From NCBI RefSeq assembly GCF_037101375.1, contig NZ_AP029019.1, positions 4,386,001 through 4,450,000 on the forward strand: a stretch of 64,000 nt of DNA, written 5' to 3'. Shown here one piece after another: positions 1-9,750 of the stretch. The stretch's first letter is position 1. The number at the start of each line of letters is the position of its first letter. Under the pieces are notes generated by a model. That model searched no databases. It had not been told where the DNA came from and worked only from the letters and a program-made list of their open reading frames with translations. The position numbers were made by a program, and so were the translations under genes. The DNA comes from Acidovorax sp. DW039. GTDB lineage: Bacteria > Pseudomonadota > Gammaproteobacteria > Burkholderiales > Burkholderiaceae_C.

Positions 1-382
1 GCACAAAGCGCAGCACCGCCAGCAAGCCGGGGCCTTCTGCCTCATTTAACGCCAGCCTGCGCACATCGCTGGCGCGGATGAAACCACCCCGCTCCCGCTT
101 GTGGTCCCACACCTGCAGGTAGTCCAGGCGCTCGGCCCGCACTTCCAGGACTTCGCCCTGCCACAGGCTCGCCTGCTGCTGGGCACCGTCGCGCGGCGCG
201 GCGCGCAGGGTGGCTTGGTCCTGCACCACGATGGCAGTGCCCAACGTGGTTGTCGATACCGGTGCAGATACTGGTGCCGATGCGCCAGGGGCCGATGCAG
301 GAGGTGTCGCCGCCGAGGCTACGGTAACGGCAGCACAGGCAATCGCTGCAACGAGCGTGAGCGTGGTGATCTGCATGGTCAT
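1..382 (-). CDS. Secreted SH3-like domain protein, C-terminus outside window
   Basis: The first 127 residues of a minus-strand gene that runs off the left edge. Its ATG overlaps the stop of the SPFH gene upstream (ATGA), so the two are probably cotranscribed and translationally coupled. Residues 1-24 form a typical signal peptide rich in Ala, Val and Thr. An Ala/Pro/Ser/Thr-rich spacer follows (about 25-45). Then comes a segment with the rhythm of a bacterial SH3 fold (VVQDQATLRAAP, then WQGEVLEVRAERLDYLQVW, then GGFIRASDV). Such domains usually bind peptidoglycan or peptides in the periplasm. The domain call is by pattern only, and the missing C-terminus may carry the main function. Confidence 0.6.
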   Translation of the reverse strand, partial: MTMQITTLTLVAAIACAAVTVASAATPPASAPGASAPVSAPVSTTTLGTAIVVQDQATLRAAPRDGAQQQASLWQGEVLEVRAERLDYLQVWDHKRERGGFIRASDVRRLALNEAEGPGLLAVLRFV

Positions 383-1785
383 TGCTCCGTCGTGGCATTG
401 GCAGAGGCGTCTTCAGCCACAGCTGCGTTTGGGGCAGTTTGGGCTTGCGCCGAAGCATTGCGGCTGCCGCCCAGCAACGCTGCGCCGATGAAATCGCCAT
501 TGGCAGGGGGCGGCGCGATGATGACCTGGATCTTGTCCGAGAGCTTGTCGGCCAGGGTCTTCTGGATCAGCAGCGGATGCTTGGTGACCAGGGCGCCCTC
601 GCGCGCCATCTGCTCGGCGTTCACCTTGCCAATCCGGTCCATGCGGTAGGCCTCAGCCTCGGCCAGCTTCTGACGTGCGTCTGCCTCGCCGTTGGCTTCA
701 ATGCGGCGCGCTTGGGCCGCACCTTCCGCGGCCTTCACCCGGGCTACCCGCTCGGCTTCGGCCTCCAGCTGGCGCTGCTCGATCTGGCGCTGCTTGAAGG
801 GCAGCACATGCTTCATGGCCTCTTCCTGGGCGCGGGCCGCAATCACCTGTTCACGGGCAGCGGCCTCGGCCGCTACTTCGCGGCGCACCTTCTCGGCGGC
901 AGCGTCCAGTTCGGTTTCCTTGACGCGCTTGTCCTTGAGCTCCAGGGTGTAGCGCATCTTTTCCGAAGCCAGTTCCTCGGCCAGCAGGCTGTCCATGCCC
1001 CGGCGGTACTCGGCGGGCAGATCGACCTTGCCGATCTGGATGCTGCGCAGGGTCACACCATCGGCAGCCAGGCGGGTGCGCAGTTCGGACTCGATGGTCT
1101 GGGCGATCTCTGCGCGCTTGGTCGAGAAAATCTCCCGTACCGTGTAGCGGGCAAACACCTTGTAGACCAGACCTTGCACAGCAGGCTCCACCACGTCCAC
1201 ACCGACGTTTTCAGGAAGGTTCCCTGCCTTCACCGCGGGCGATGCGGGGTCCAGGGCATAGCGCACGCTCAGGTCCAGGCCGAACGACAGGCCTTCCACA
1301 GACTGCAACGGTGCGCTGCCATTGGCCTGCCGCATGGCCTCGGGGCGGTAGCTCTGGTCACGCAGGGAGTAAATGCGAACGGTGTGCAAACCAGGCACTA
1401 CCCATACAGAGCCATCGCGCCACAGGCTGACGCTGCCAGTGAACTGGTTCAGCCTCAGGGCCAGCTCGCCCTGCGCGAGGTGTTGCACGGGCGGGTGGCG
1501 ATACACCATGAGGCCTGCGGCCGCAATGGCCGTGCCCACGGCCAGCCAGCGTACCGTGCGGGCCGTAGGCAAAAGATAAGACCACTGGATGCGGGCGACC
1601 GAGGGCATGGCTCGCTGGGTGCCGGACGCATCGCTGCCTGGAACAGGGTGAGAAGGGCTTGGCGAAGCATCCTGCGCCGTGGCCGATGTTTCGGCATCCA
1701 GAACGGGGTCCGCGCTGTCGCCCTGCAGCGATGGGGATTTGCGACCCTTCAGGGTCTGCACGATGCGGTTCCAGGTGAATTTCAT
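379..1785 (-). CDS. SPFH/band 7 (prohibitin-like) membrane protein
   Basis: A 468-residue protein. I start at MKFTW because AGAGAGG precedes that ATG; a longer upstream reading has no ribosome site. Residues 1-70 are a polar cytoplasmic tail. Residues 77-95 form the single membrane helix. Residues 105-300 match the SPFH domain, including a conserved-looking LSVRYALDP stretch. Residues about 290-420 are a long Lys/Glu/Ala/Arg coiled coil, typical of this superfamily's oligomerisation arm. The C-terminus is Gly/Ala-rich. SPFH proteins form large membrane rings and organise membrane microdomains or protease complexes. No protease or NfeD-type partner lies in view; the next gene in the operon is the SH3-like secreted protein. 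A two-component pair is transcribed divergently and may control it, but that is only inferred from position. Confidence 0.8.
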   Translation of the reverse strand: MKFTWNRIVQTLKGRKSPSLQGDSADPVLDAETSATAQDASPSPSHPVPGSDASGTQRAMPSVARIQWSYLLPTARTVRWLAVGTAIAAAGLMVYRHPPVQHLAQGELALRLNQFTGSVSLWRDGSVWVVPGLHTVRIYSLRDQSYRPEAMRQANGSAPLQSVEGLSFGLDLSVRYALDPASPAVKAGNLPENVGVDVVEPAVQGLVYKVFARYTVREIFSTKRAEIAQTIESELRTRLAADGVTLRSIQIGKVDLPAEYRRGMDSLLAEELASEKMRYTLELKDKRVKETELDAAAEKVRREVAAEAAAREQVIAARAQEEAMKHVLPFKQRQIEQRQLEAEAERVARVKAAEGAAQARRIEANGEADARQKLAEAEAYRMDRIGKVNAEQMAREGALVTKHPLLIQKTLADKLSDKIQVIIAPPPANGDFIGAALLGGSRNASAQAQTAPNAAVAEDASANATTEQ

Positions 1786-2015
1786 GGTGGCCTCTCTTGG
1801 GTGATTGACGGTTTGTTGTCTGTTTCTGGCCATCCCGGGAAGGGCGGCTCATTGAAGACAGATTGTTCGAATTCACCCCGGAAGCAACAATGCGGCACCA
1901 CGGTCATTGCGCTCACACTGGCAGCACGAATGTTCCGACCCCGGAAGAAAAACTCACACCAGGAGGTCTTGCCGGTCGGGATAATGCGTCGATCCCGTCG
2001 CATACAAAGCCTTGC
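1786..2015. promoter_or_regulatory. Divergent intergenic region between SPFH operon and two-component system
   Basis: About 230 bases separating the SPFH gene from the divergent response regulator, so it must hold two promoters back to back. An open frame runs through its right half in frame with the regulator, but the translated extension is unlike any receiver domain and I do not count it as coding. I could not identify a convincing operator. Confidence 0.4.
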
Positions 2016-2735
2016 ATGACCCGTATTGCCATCGTCGAAGATGACCTGCCCACCAGCAACCAGCTGGCCGGGTGGATTCGCAGTGCCCGCAGCGGCATCG
2101 TGATTGACCAGTGGTTTACCCGCGATGAGGCCGAAGCAGCGCTGGCCCGCGAGCATTACGACGCGGTGGTACTGGACATTGAACTGGGGCGCGAGCGGCA
2201 TGCGGGCGTGGCCCTCATCAACGCCATCAACAAACTGCGCCAGGGCACGCCGGTGCTGGTGGTGTCCGCCATGCCTGCGGCCATTTACCGCAGCATCATG
2301 AAGGCGCTGGACGCCTGGGACTACCTGCAAAAGACGACGTTCGAAGAAGCCGACTTCATCGAAACCTTCCTCGACATTCTGCGGACTACCCAGCGCACCC
2401 CCACAGCCCCGGCGGCGGCCGCAGCGGCACCTGCCGCAGAGCCGCTGGTGCTAGACCCACTATGGCAACGCACTCCCACCTGGCAGGGTGAACGCATCAA
2501 CCTGCCCCTCACGGCCCAGCGCATCCTGGCGACGCTGTACCAGCGGCGGGGCGAAGTGGTGTCTTACGACGAGCTGTTTGAGGTGGTCAAAAGCGGGCGC
2601 AACCGCGACAACGTGCGCAAGCATGTCAGTACCATCCGCGAGGCGCTGCGCGAGGTGGACCCCAGCTTTGAGGGCATTGAAAACGTGCCCATGCGGGGCT
2701 TTCGCTGGGTGGGCCGGGCGGCCTCCCGTGGGTAG
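2016..2735 (+). CDS. Response regulator, receiver plus winged-helix output
   Basis: A 239-residue two-component regulator. The start is the ATG giving MTRIAIVEDD, which places the acidic pocket at E8-D10. The phosphoacceptor is D54 in VVLDIELG, and Lys follows the fifth strand in YLQKTT. An Ala/Pro linker (about 128-150) joins the receiver to a C-terminal winged helix of the OmpR type (about 160-235), with the expected TAQRILATLYQRRGEVVSYDEL beginning shortened here to its core ILATLYQRRG. The histidine kinase gene begins 15 bases downstream, so they form an operon. The target genes are unknown; the divergent SPFH operon is a natural candidate. Confidence 0.85.
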   Translation: MTRIAIVEDDLPTSNQLAGWIRSARSGIVIDQWFTRDEAEAALAREHYDAVVLDIELGRERHAGVALINAINKLRQGTPVLVVSAMPAAIYRSIMKALDAWDYLQKTTFEEADFIETFLDILRTTQRTPTAPAAAAAAPAAEPLVLDPLWQRTPTWQGERINLPLTAQRILATLYQRRGEVVSYDELFEVVKSGRNRDNVRKHVSTIREALREVDPSFEGIENVPMRGFRWVGRAASRG

Positions 2736-2750
2736 ACCATTCACACCGCC

Positions 2751-4895
2751 ATGAAACGCCTGCTGCCCTCCAGCCTGGAGCTTCCGCGTCTGGAAATGCC
2801 GCGCCTGGGTTTGCGGGCGTTTCGTCTGCGTATTCTGGTGCGCAGCGTGTTTCTGTTGCTGGCTTTTGCCACCGTGGCGCTCAGCGTGGTGCTGCTGCGA
2901 GAGGAAAAGGAGCGAGCCTGGAAAAGCTACCAGCATGGGTTTGAACGCAGCCAGGCGGAGGTAATGGCGCGGCTGCGTCATCCGTCGGGTCAACTGGCAC
3001 TGCTCAACGCCGGCCACCAGGCCCAAGGGGTCACCCCTCTGGCGCCCTTGCTGCTGCCCTACGCAGCCATTGATTTTGATGATCCGCACAAATCACAGCA
3101 GGCAGTGGAGATGGCGGGCTGCTCGGTGCAGTACCCCGACGGTTCTTCGGTGTGCGCGGCGATCGGCAACAACCCGTACGCCGGGGGCTTCATTTACATC
3201 GTGGGCAGCTTCTATGCGGGTGAGCTGGTGCCGCGCGAGCGCGGGGCATTGGTGCTGGCAGAGGCCCACCGCGCCCGCATCTCGCTGGACATACGGGGCA
3301 CCAGCTACCAGTGGGTCGCACCGTTCGAGGCCATGTCCAGCCTTGGGAGCCCCGGCGGAGCCCGCGGCCGGTTGACCGGGTTTGTGGATACCGGAGCCCC
3401 TCAGCTGGACGTTCGCGCCCGCCCGGTGCGTGACTTTCGCGGCTGGCTCTGGCAAAACGGACAATGCCGCGATGGCAGCACCGTGCGGCCCGACTGCCTG
3501 CGGCGGACCTTCTACTCCGTCCGCCTTCCAGTGGAAGTGTTTCGGGAAGCCCTCTTTCGCAAGGACGAGAAGCTGATCTGGCCCCCCGAAGACCTGGGGC
3601 ACATGCGCCTGCACGTGCAAATGCTGGGTGCCGGGGAGTCGTCTCCCGTGCTGTTTGACAGCAACACTTCGGGCGCGCAACTGACGGCATCGCTGACCGA
3701 GGTTTCCCGCAGTCTGCTGCAGGGGGAGCGGGTGCAGATCCGCAAGATGGGAGCGGATGAGGCTACCGCACTCACCCTCAAGGGTTCGGACGTGCATGCG
3801 GAACCTTCCTCGCCCTGGCTGATTCGCCTGATTGGCTGGCTGCCACTGGACAGCACCGAGCCCCTGCCCGCGGCCCCTGAAGGACTCGACATTCTGGACA
3901 CCCCCACCGGCAACTACGTGGTGAAGTTCACGGGCAACCTGCGCGGCGTGGAACATGGCCTGGCGGCGGTGGCCACGCGCATGTCGTGGTACCTGATGGC
4001 CATGCTGGGGGCCATCGCTCTTGCGTGGTTGATCGTGGAGGTGGGGTTGATACGCCGGGTGACAGCCCTCACGCGCCGCGCGGCTGCTGTGTCGTACAAC
4101 GTGCAACCGGGGCACATCGGACCCCGGCTCGGAGATTTGGATGTGTCCGACCTGCGAGGCTCCGATGAGCTGGGCATTCTGGCCGGAGGCTTGGCCGACC
4201 TGCTGCAGCGGGTCAAAGACGATCTGCAGCGAGAACAGCTACGCGCCCAGCAGGAACGTGACATGTGGCATGCCGTGGGCCACGAGATCATGTCGCCCCT
4301 GCAATCGCTGATGGCCCTGCACGGCCCGGAGACCCCAGGCCACCGCTATGTCCAGCGCATGCAGCAAGCCATTCATGTGCTGTACGGCACCGCCTCGCCA
4401 GCAGAGGCATTGCAGGCCGCCAACGTACCTGAAGGTCGGCTGGATCTGCACGACTTTCTGCGCAACGTGGCCGACAACGCCCACTTTGCGGGGATTCTGG
4501 ATGTGCGGTACGTGCCACCGAACCACACAGCAGGAGCAGTCATCGTGCGGGCGGACGAGTTTGCGCTGGAGGATGTGGTGACGCACATCCTGCGCAATGC
4601 AGACCGCTACCGGCCTGCAGGCACGCCCATCACGCTCAGCCTGACTGCATCGGAATCCACCGCCAGCGCTACCCTGCACAACCAGGGCTCCACCATCGCG
4701 GAAGACCTGCTGGAGCGGATTTTTGAACTGGGGGTGTCAGACCCCAGCCTGCCCCTTCCTGCCGGAGAAGGAGAGCACAGAGGCCAAGGCCTTTTTGTGG
4801 CCAAAACCTATATGGCCAAGATGGGGGGCACGATCAACGCCCGCAACACCGACGATGGCGTGGCGTTCGTGCTGACCTTTCAGCGGCTCGGGTAA
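2751..4895 (+). CDS. Membrane sensor histidine kinase
   Basis: A 714-residue kinase, partner of the regulator upstream. It has a membrane helix near residues 28-47, a large periplasmic region of about 360 residues with no family I recognise, and a second helix near 413-433 (MAMLGAIALAWLIVEVGLI). The dimerisation and phosphoacceptor motif is WHAVGHEIMSPLQ, with His511 the likely phosphorylated residue. The ATPase domain has an N box (HILRNADRYR) and a late glycine motif (GQGLFVAKTYMAKMGG). The first glycine box is degenerate: NQGSTI replaces the usual DxGxG. That is acceptable in related kinases, but catalytic strength is uncertain. The ligand is unknown. Confidence 0.85.
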   Translation: MKRLLPSSLELPRLEMPRLGLRAFRLRILVRSVFLLLAFATVALSVVLLREEKERAWKSYQHGFERSQAEVMARLRHPSGQLALLNAGHQAQGVTPLAPLLLPYAAIDFDDPHKSQQAVEMAGCSVQYPDGSSVCAAIGNNPYAGGFIYIVGSFYAGELVPRERGALVLAEAHRARISLDIRGTSYQWVAPFEAMSSLGSPGGARGRLTGFVDTGAPQLDVRARPVRDFRGWLWQNGQCRDGSTVRPDCLRRTFYSVRLPVEVFREALFRKDEKLIWPPEDLGHMRLHVQMLGAGESSPVLFDSNTSGAQLTASLTEVSRSLLQGERVQIRKMGADEATALTLKGSDVHAEPSSPWLIRLIGWLPLDSTEPLPAAPEGLDILDTPTGNYVVKFTGNLRGVEHGLAAVATRMSWYLMAMLGAIALAWLIVEVGLIRRVTALTRRAAAVSYNVQPGHIGPRLGDLDVSDLRGSDELGILAGGLADLLQRVKDDLQREQLRAQQERDMWHAVGHEIMSPLQSLMALHGPETPGHRYVQRMQQAIHVLYGTASPAEALQAANVPEGRLDLHDFLRNVADNAHFAGILDVRYVPPNHTAGAVIVRADEFALEDVVTHILRNADRYRPAGTPITLSLTASESTASATLHNQGSTIAEDLLERIFELGVSDPSLPLPAGEGEHRGQGLFVAKTYMAKMGGTINARNTDDGVAFVLTFQRLG

Positions 4896-4944
4896 GCCCC
4901 ACCGAAGGGGGGAACGCTTCCCGAGGCGCCACTCCCTGAAAGGC

Positions 4945-5628
4945 TCAGGCGGCCAGCTGGGCACGCATGGCGTCGATCACGCCCTTGTAGTCCGGTTTGC
5001 CGAAGATGGCGCTGCCCGCCACGAAGGTGTCGGCACCGGCATCGGCCACGCGGCGGATGTTGTCGGCCTTGATACCGCCGTCCACTTCCAGGCGAATGTC
5101 CTTGCCCGAGGCGTCGATGCGCTTGCGCACGGCTTCGATCTTGCGCAAGGCAGAGTCAATGAAGCTCTGGCCGCCAAAACCGGGGTTCACGCTCATGATG
5201 AGGATGAGGTCGATGTCCTCGATCACCCAGTCCAGCACATCCAGCGGCTCTGCGGGGTTGAACACCAGACCGGGCTTCACGCCCTTGGAGCGGATGGCCT
5301 GGATGCTGCGGTGCACGTGGCCCGAGGCGTCAGGGTGAAAGCTGATGTAATCCGCACCCGCTTCGGCAAACGCGGCGGCCAGTGCATCCACGGGCTGGAT
5401 CATCAAGTGCACATCAATCGGCACGGCCACACCCGCAGGGGTTTTGGCGTGGGGCTTCAGCGCCTGGCACACCATGGGGCCAAAGGTGAGGTTGGGCACG
5501 TAATGGTTGTCCATCACGTCGAAATGGATCCAGTCGGCGCCAGCGGCAATCACGTTGCGCACCTCTTCGCCCAGACGGGCAAAGTCGGCAGAAAGGATGG
5601 AAGGGGCGATGCGGTATGTGGGGCTCAT
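4945..5628 (-). CDS. rpe: Ribulose-phosphate 3-epimerase
   Basis: A 227-residue cytosolic enzyme that interconverts ribulose 5-phosphate and xylulose 5-phosphate in the pentose phosphate pathway. The start is [16 protein letters not shown], the normal family N-terminus; a longer upstream reading adds 20 unlike residues. Metal and catalytic motifs are all visible: S13, H35 and D37 in [13 protein letters not shown], a later His in [16 protein letters not shown] for the phosphate loop, and D in EVDGGI. The length is standard. It converges on the kinase gene and diverges from apaG. The usual partner phosphoglycolate phosphatase gene is not next to it. Confidence 0.95.
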   Translation of the reverse strand: MSPTYRIAPSILSADFARLGEEVRNVIAAGADWIHFDVMDNHYVPNLTFGPMVCQALKPHAKTPAGVAVPIDVHLMIQPVDALAAAFAEAGADYISFHPDASGHVHRSIQAIRSKGVKPGLVFNPAEPLDVLDWVIEDIDLILIMSVNPGFGGQSFIDSALRKIEAVRKRIDASGKDIRLEVDGGIKADNIRRVADAGADTFVAGSAIFGKPDYKGVIDAMRAQLAA

Positions 5629-5717
5629 ACCCCCGATTGTCTCAAAGCTCGGCCTGCATGGGGTTTTCGGGGTGACCCGCCGCCACAAAACCTGACTGCA
5701 CGGTTACCATCCGCCCC

Positions 5718-6125
5718 ATGCCAAAGTACCAGTTTGCGGTAGAAGTTGTGCCCGAATACCTGCCCGAGCAATCCGAGCCCGAGCAGGAGGTTTTCAGCTT
5801 CGCCTACACCATCACGATCACCAACACCGGCGATGCGCCCGGACAGCTCATTTCGCGCCACTGGATCATCAGCGACGCGCGGGGCCATACCGAGGAAGTC
5901 AAAGGTCTGGGCGTGGTGGGGCACCAGCCCCTGCTCAAGCCGGGCGAGTCGTTCCAGTACACCAGCGGGTGCCGCCTGCGCACGGCCAGCGGCACCATGC
6001 ACGGCACATTCCACTGCGTGGCTGAAGACGGGGAGCCGTTTGACACCCCCGTGCCCCTGTTCGTGCTGGAGGCCATCCACCACGGCCCTTCCGGCCAACC
6101 CTTGGGTGGAAGGGTTCTGCATTGA
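5718..6125 (+). CDS. apaG: ApaG/Co2+-Mg2+ efflux-associated protein
   Basis: A 135-residue single-domain protein with an immunoglobulin-like beta sandwich. The motifs FAYTITITNTG, LISRHWIISDARG, GVVGHQPLLKPGESFQYTSG and MHGTF are diagnostic of the ApaG family. The family is linked to cobalt/magnesium resistance phenotypes in enterobacteria, but its molecular role is unsettled. The stop overlaps the TTG start of the next gene (TTGA), so the two are translationally coupled. Confidence 0.95.
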   Translation: MPKYQFAVEVVPEYLPEQSEPEQEVFSFAYTITITNTGDAPGQLISRHWIISDARGHTEEVKGLGVVGHQPLLKPGESFQYTSGCRLRTASGTMHGTFHCVAEDGEPFDTPVPLFVLEAIHHGPSGQPLGGRVLH

Positions 6126-8101
6126 GCCGACCGACCGATCTCGCAGAAATCCTGACGGCACTGCAGCCGCAGGCAGACCTGGCCCGCCGCCACCTGTGGC
6201 TGATTCATTTGCTGGACTGGGTGCGGGGCAAGCGCGATTCAGTGCCTGCAGCGGTAGCCCGATTCCAGCTCTTTCTGGACGCGGTCGAAGCGCGACCAGA
6301 GCTGCAAGCCAGATTGAGAGCGTGGTGGGCCCAGCTCATGCATACGGTGGACATCACCACCTTGCTCGCAGATTTTGGATTTGCGCCTCGCACAGCGCTG
6401 ATGAGCGAACTGGCCGCACGCCTGCGCACCAAGTGGCTGCCTGGCACGCCTGACACCATTGACGCCTCAGAACTGTTCGTACTGGCCATGCCCCACGCGT
6501 TCGACGCGCAGTGGGTGGGGGCGCTGGACGAATCGCAGCTTGACCGACTGGCGCGGCTGCTGGAGCCCATGGAAGAAGGCGGCCTCTCCCCCTGGCACAA
6601 GGCACTGCTCAACGCCATGACCTATTGCGCTGGGCAGATTCTCTCCACCGGCTTCGCGCCCGAACTGCGCCTGCGCATGAGCGAAGCCGCCCGCGATGCC
6701 CAGCCGTTCCACGCCCTCATCCGCGACGTGGAGAGCCTGCGGATAGAGGTGCAGCATGCCCTGCGCACGCCAGACCGCTTGAACGATGCAGCACAGCGCC
6801 TGCGCGAACGTCTGGAAGCCTGCCGCGCCGCAGCCTCCACGGTCTACACCCATTTTGAGGACAACGGTATCTCGGTGGGACTGGTCTTTCGCCTGAGGCA
6901 GCTGCGTGAGCGCATCCTGCGGGTGCGGCTGCTGCTGGACTGCCTGCTGTCGCCCAAGCCCGCGCTCGCCGCGGCCCGGCTGATGACTACCCTGGTACAG
7001 GTGGGGCAAGAGCGCCGCAGCCTGCGGGCGCTGCTGGCGTCCAACTCGTCGCTGGTGGCCGCCAAGGTGGCCGAGCGCAGCGCAGAAACGGGTGAGCACT
7101 ACATCACCCGCACCCCGGCAGAGTACCGGTCCATGGTCCGCAAGGCGGCAGGCGGGGGGCTGGTGATTGCCTTCACAACGCTGGCCAAGTTTGCGCTGTA
7201 TGCGCTGGCGCTCTCTGCATTCTGGGCAGGCTTTTGGGCGGGGTTCAACTACGCCGTGAGCTTTGTGCTGGTGCAGTTGCTGCACTTCACCGTAGCCACT
7301 AAGCAACCAGCCATGACGGCACCCGCCATGGCCGCCAAGCTCAAGGAGCTGGGCTCAGGAGAAGCCATCGAGTCCTTTGTGGACGAGATCACCCATCTGG
7401 TGCGCTCGCAGGTCGCAGCGGTGCTGGGCAATGTGCTGGTGGTGTATCCGGTCGTGCTGGGCATCTCGCTGCTGATGCTCCATACCTTTGGGCAGACACC
7501 CATCGGCGAAAAGCAGGCCTTGCATGTGCTGGAGTCCCTGCACCTGCTTGGTCCGTCCGTGTTTTTTGCAGCGTTCACCGGCGTGCTGCTGTTCGCCTCC
7601 AGCATCATTGCGGGCTGGGCTGAGAACTGGTTTGTGCTGGCCCGGCTGGACTCGGCCATCCAGTACAACCCACGGCTGACCCACCTGCTGGGCGAGCCCC
7701 GCGCCGCCCGCTGGGCCCAATTCCTGCGGGACAACATCTCGGGCTTTGCGGCCAATATTTCCCTGGGCTTCATGCTGGGGCTGGTGCCCGTCATTGCCAC
7801 CTTCTTCGGCCTGGGGCTGGATGTGCGGCACGTCACCCTGTCCGCGGGCCAGATCGGTGCAGCCAGCGCCGCGCTGGGGCCCGCCGTGCTGCACATGCCC
7901 GCCTTCTGGTGGGCCGTGGCTACGTTGCCCTTGCTGGGCGCGTTCAATGTGGGGGTGAGCTTCTATTTCGCTTTCAGCGTGGCCATGCGTGCGCGCAATG
8001 TCAGTGGAGTGGATCGTTCGCTGATTTACGCCGCCATTCGCAAGCGCCTGCGCACGGCCCCCCTGAGCTTCTTTGTGCCCGCACGCCCCACAGCTCCGTA
8101 G
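6122..8101 (+). CDS. Gcr-family multipass membrane protein (annotated as site-specific recombinase)
   Basis: A 659-residue protein starting at TTG inside the apaG stop. The N-terminal half (1-330) is soluble and helical with many Arg and Leu residues. From about 335 on there are several strongly hydrophobic segments, for example LVIAFTTLAKFALYALALSA, NVLVVYPVVLGISLLML and NISLGFMLGLVPVIATFFG, so the C-terminal half is membrane-embedded. It matches what is called the SpecificRecomb/Gcr family after a gonococcal gene. I see no tyrosine- or serine-recombinase motif, and a multipass topology is hard to reconcile with recombination, so the name is probably misleading. Function unknown. Confidence 0.75.
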   Translation: MSRPTDLAEILTALQPQADLARRHLWLIHLLDWVRGKRDSVPAAVARFQLFLDAVEARPELQARLRAWWAQLMHTVDITTLLADFGFAPRTALMSELAARLRTKWLPGTPDTIDASELFVLAMPHAFDAQWVGALDESQLDRLARLLEPMEEGGLSPWHKALLNAMTYCAGQILSTGFAPELRLRMSEAARDAQPFHALIRDVESLRIEVQHALRTPDRLNDAAQRLRERLEACRAAASTVYTHFEDNGISVGLVFRLRQLRERILRVRLLLDCLLSPKPALAAARLMTTLVQVGQERRSLRALLASNSSLVAAKVAERSAETGEHYITRTPAEYRSMVRKAAGGGLVIAFTTLAKFALYALALSAFWAGFWAGFNYAVSFVLVQLLHFTVATKQPAMTAPAMAAKLKELGSGEAIESFVDEITHLVRSQVAAVLGNVLVVYPVVLGISLLMLHTFGQTPIGEKQALHVLESLHLLGPSVFFAAFTGVLLFASSIIAGWAENWFVLARLDSAIQYNPRLTHLLGEPRAARWAQFLRDNISGFAANISLGFMLGLVPVIATFFGLGLDVRHVTLSAGQIGAASAALGPAVLHMPAFWWAVATLPLLGAFNVGVSFYFAFSVAMRARNVSGVDRSLIYAAIRKRLRTAPLSFFVPARPTAP

Positions 8102-8153
8102 CTCGATAGACATCGTTGGCTCAATTCCCGGGTCTGTCCTACACAGCCATCAT

Positions 8154-8198
8154 GTTTCAGCAGGTAAATTGAGGCGTGGCCTCAATCGCCTGTTGAAA
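8154..8198. repeat. 45-base imperfect inverted repeat in a 390-base gap
   Basis: The left arm reads TTTCAGCAGG..ATTGAGGC and the right arm mirrors it as GCCTCAAT..CCTGTTGAAA, with a three-base loop and only a few mismatches. It lies about 50 bases behind the Gcr-family gene and about 295 bases ahead of the antiporter start. There is no T tract, so it is not a classical terminator. The rest of the 8102-8493 gap shows no credible gene. Confidence 0.6.
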
Positions 8199-8493
8199 TT
8201 CACGAGGGGAATCAATTCAAGGAGACAAGGAGAAGATCTGCGCTCCCTCTGCTCCTGCAACCTGTAGCCCTGCTGCAGCCTGCCATGCTTCATGGACCGG
8301 CCTCCAGCGGGCGCGCAGTGGCGCTGTGCGCCTCCTTCTCCCTTCGCGAACGCTCCCTCAGGCGATTACCGCATGTGGATGCCATGGCATGCACCGGGGC
8401 CATGGTGCGTTGAGGCAGGTGGCTTGCCGCCTTCAACAGCGCATCGTTTCTCAACCTCAGGGCCCTGCCCTTTGTCACACGAGGTCGCATGAC

Positions 8494-9750
8494 ATGAATG
8501 AACTTTTTGGTTTCTGGTCGCAATGGCTGCGGCCATCGGCGGGCCTTCCCACGGTGCAATGGTCGCTGCTGCTGGCGGCTGCCGCCGTCGTGGGTTACCT
8601 GTGCCAGCGGCACACCGGGTTGCCCAAAGTGGTGGGTTATACGCTGGTGGGCACGCTGGCAGGCCTGGCGGGCTTCAACGGTGCCGTCTGGCCCTTGCAG
8701 GGCATTGGCCTGTTCCTGGTGGAGCTGGGCATTGCCATCGTGCTGTTTGAGTGCGGGGGGCGCATTTCACTGCGCTGGTTCCGGCACAACCCCATGGTCC
8801 TGGTGCAGAGCATTGCCGAATCGGCCCTGACCTACTTTGCCGTGTACTGGACGCTGGTGTGGCTGGACCAGCCCACGCAGGTGGCTGGCCCATTGGCCCT
8901 GGTGGCCCTGGCAGCATCACCCGCGGTGCTGACGCGCGTGGTGGCCGATACGCGGGCCGCAGGCCCGGTGACGGAGCGGGCGGTGGTGCTGGCCACGCTG
9001 TCCACCCTGTACGCACTGACGCTGGGCTCGGCCTGGTCCGAGCAGATGAACCGGCATGCGGCCACCCTGCTGGATGCGATCTCTCCCGCAGTGGTCGTGC
9101 TGGGTGTCTCCATCCTGGTAGCAGCCGTGCTAACGCTGGTGCTGCGCATGGCGCTGCGGTTCATGAGCCCCACCAGCGAAAACACCTCCATGCTGCTGCT
9201 GGCGCTGATTGCCGCAGGGTCTACAGTGGCTTCCCACATGGGTGGATCGGCCCCGCTGGCTGCGCTGCTGGCAGGCATTCTGCTCAAGCAGCTCAATCCG
9301 CGCCCCTGGGCTTGGCCACGGCAGCTGGGCAACGCATCCTCGCTGCTCACCATGCTGATGTTTGTGCTGGTTTCCACCGTGGCCGCGCAGGCCGACTGGA
9401 GCGGGCCGGTGGCAGGCGCTGTGCTGGCCCTTATTGGCGTGCGGCTGGTGGCCAAGGCGCTGGGCGTGGCCATTGGCAACGTGGGTAGCGGTGCCAGCTG
9501 GCGCCAGGCCCTGTGGGTCGGTTGCGCCATGACGCCCATGTCTTCCATTGCCTTGCTGATTGCATCGCAGTTCGTGGTGGCCTCGCCGTCCACGGGCTAC
9601 CGTATTGCCAGCATCGCACTGCCTGCCATCTTGCTGATGGAGATTCTGGGGGCCGTGATTGCCACTGTGGCCATCTACCGCGCAGGCGAAAGTTCCAAAC
9701 CCTGGGCCCCGCTGCAGCGTGGCCGTGCCGGAGAATCCAATGAGTCTTGA
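8494..9750 (+). CDS. Cation:proton antiporter, CPA2/KefB-like membrane domain
   Basis: A 418-residue integral membrane protein. The start is [10 protein letters not shown], preceded by GAGGT; earlier in-frame codons give no membrane-like sequence. It has about 12-13 hydrophobic segments of the Na+/H+ exchanger fold, including a motif region [18 protein letters not shown] similar to the first half of CPA2 antiporters. Unlike KefB/KefC it ends at the membrane domain, with no C-terminal TrkA-N nucleotide-binding domain, so it is a short form. It overlaps the next gene (ybdK family) by 11 bases. Transported ion unknown; Na+ or K+ in exchange for protons is the family expectation. Confidence 0.8.
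   Translation: MNELFGFWSQWLRPSAGLPTVQWSLLLAAAAVVGYLCQRHTGLPKVVGYTLVGTLAGLAGFNGAVWPLQGIGLFLVELGIAIVLFECGGRISLRWFRHNPMVLVQSIAESALTYFAVYWTLVWLDQPTQVAGPLALVALAASPAVLTRVVADTRAAGPVTERAVVLATLSTLYALTLGSAWSEQMNRHAATLLDAISPAVVVLGVSILVAAVLTLVLRMALRFMSPTSENTSMLLLALIAAGSTVASHMGGSAPLAALLAGILLKQLNPRPWAWPRQLGNASSLLTMLMFVLVSTVAAQADWSGPVAGAVLALIGVRLVAKALGVAIGNVGSGASWRQALWVGCAMTPMSSIALLIASQFVVASPSTGYRIASIALPAILLMEILGAVIATVAIYRAGESSKPWAPLQRGRAGESNES

Noticed and set aside
1863..2015. In-frame upstream extension of the response regulator
   Set aside because: The 51 extra residues have no receiver-domain likeness and no ribosome site; the ATG at 2016 fits the family.
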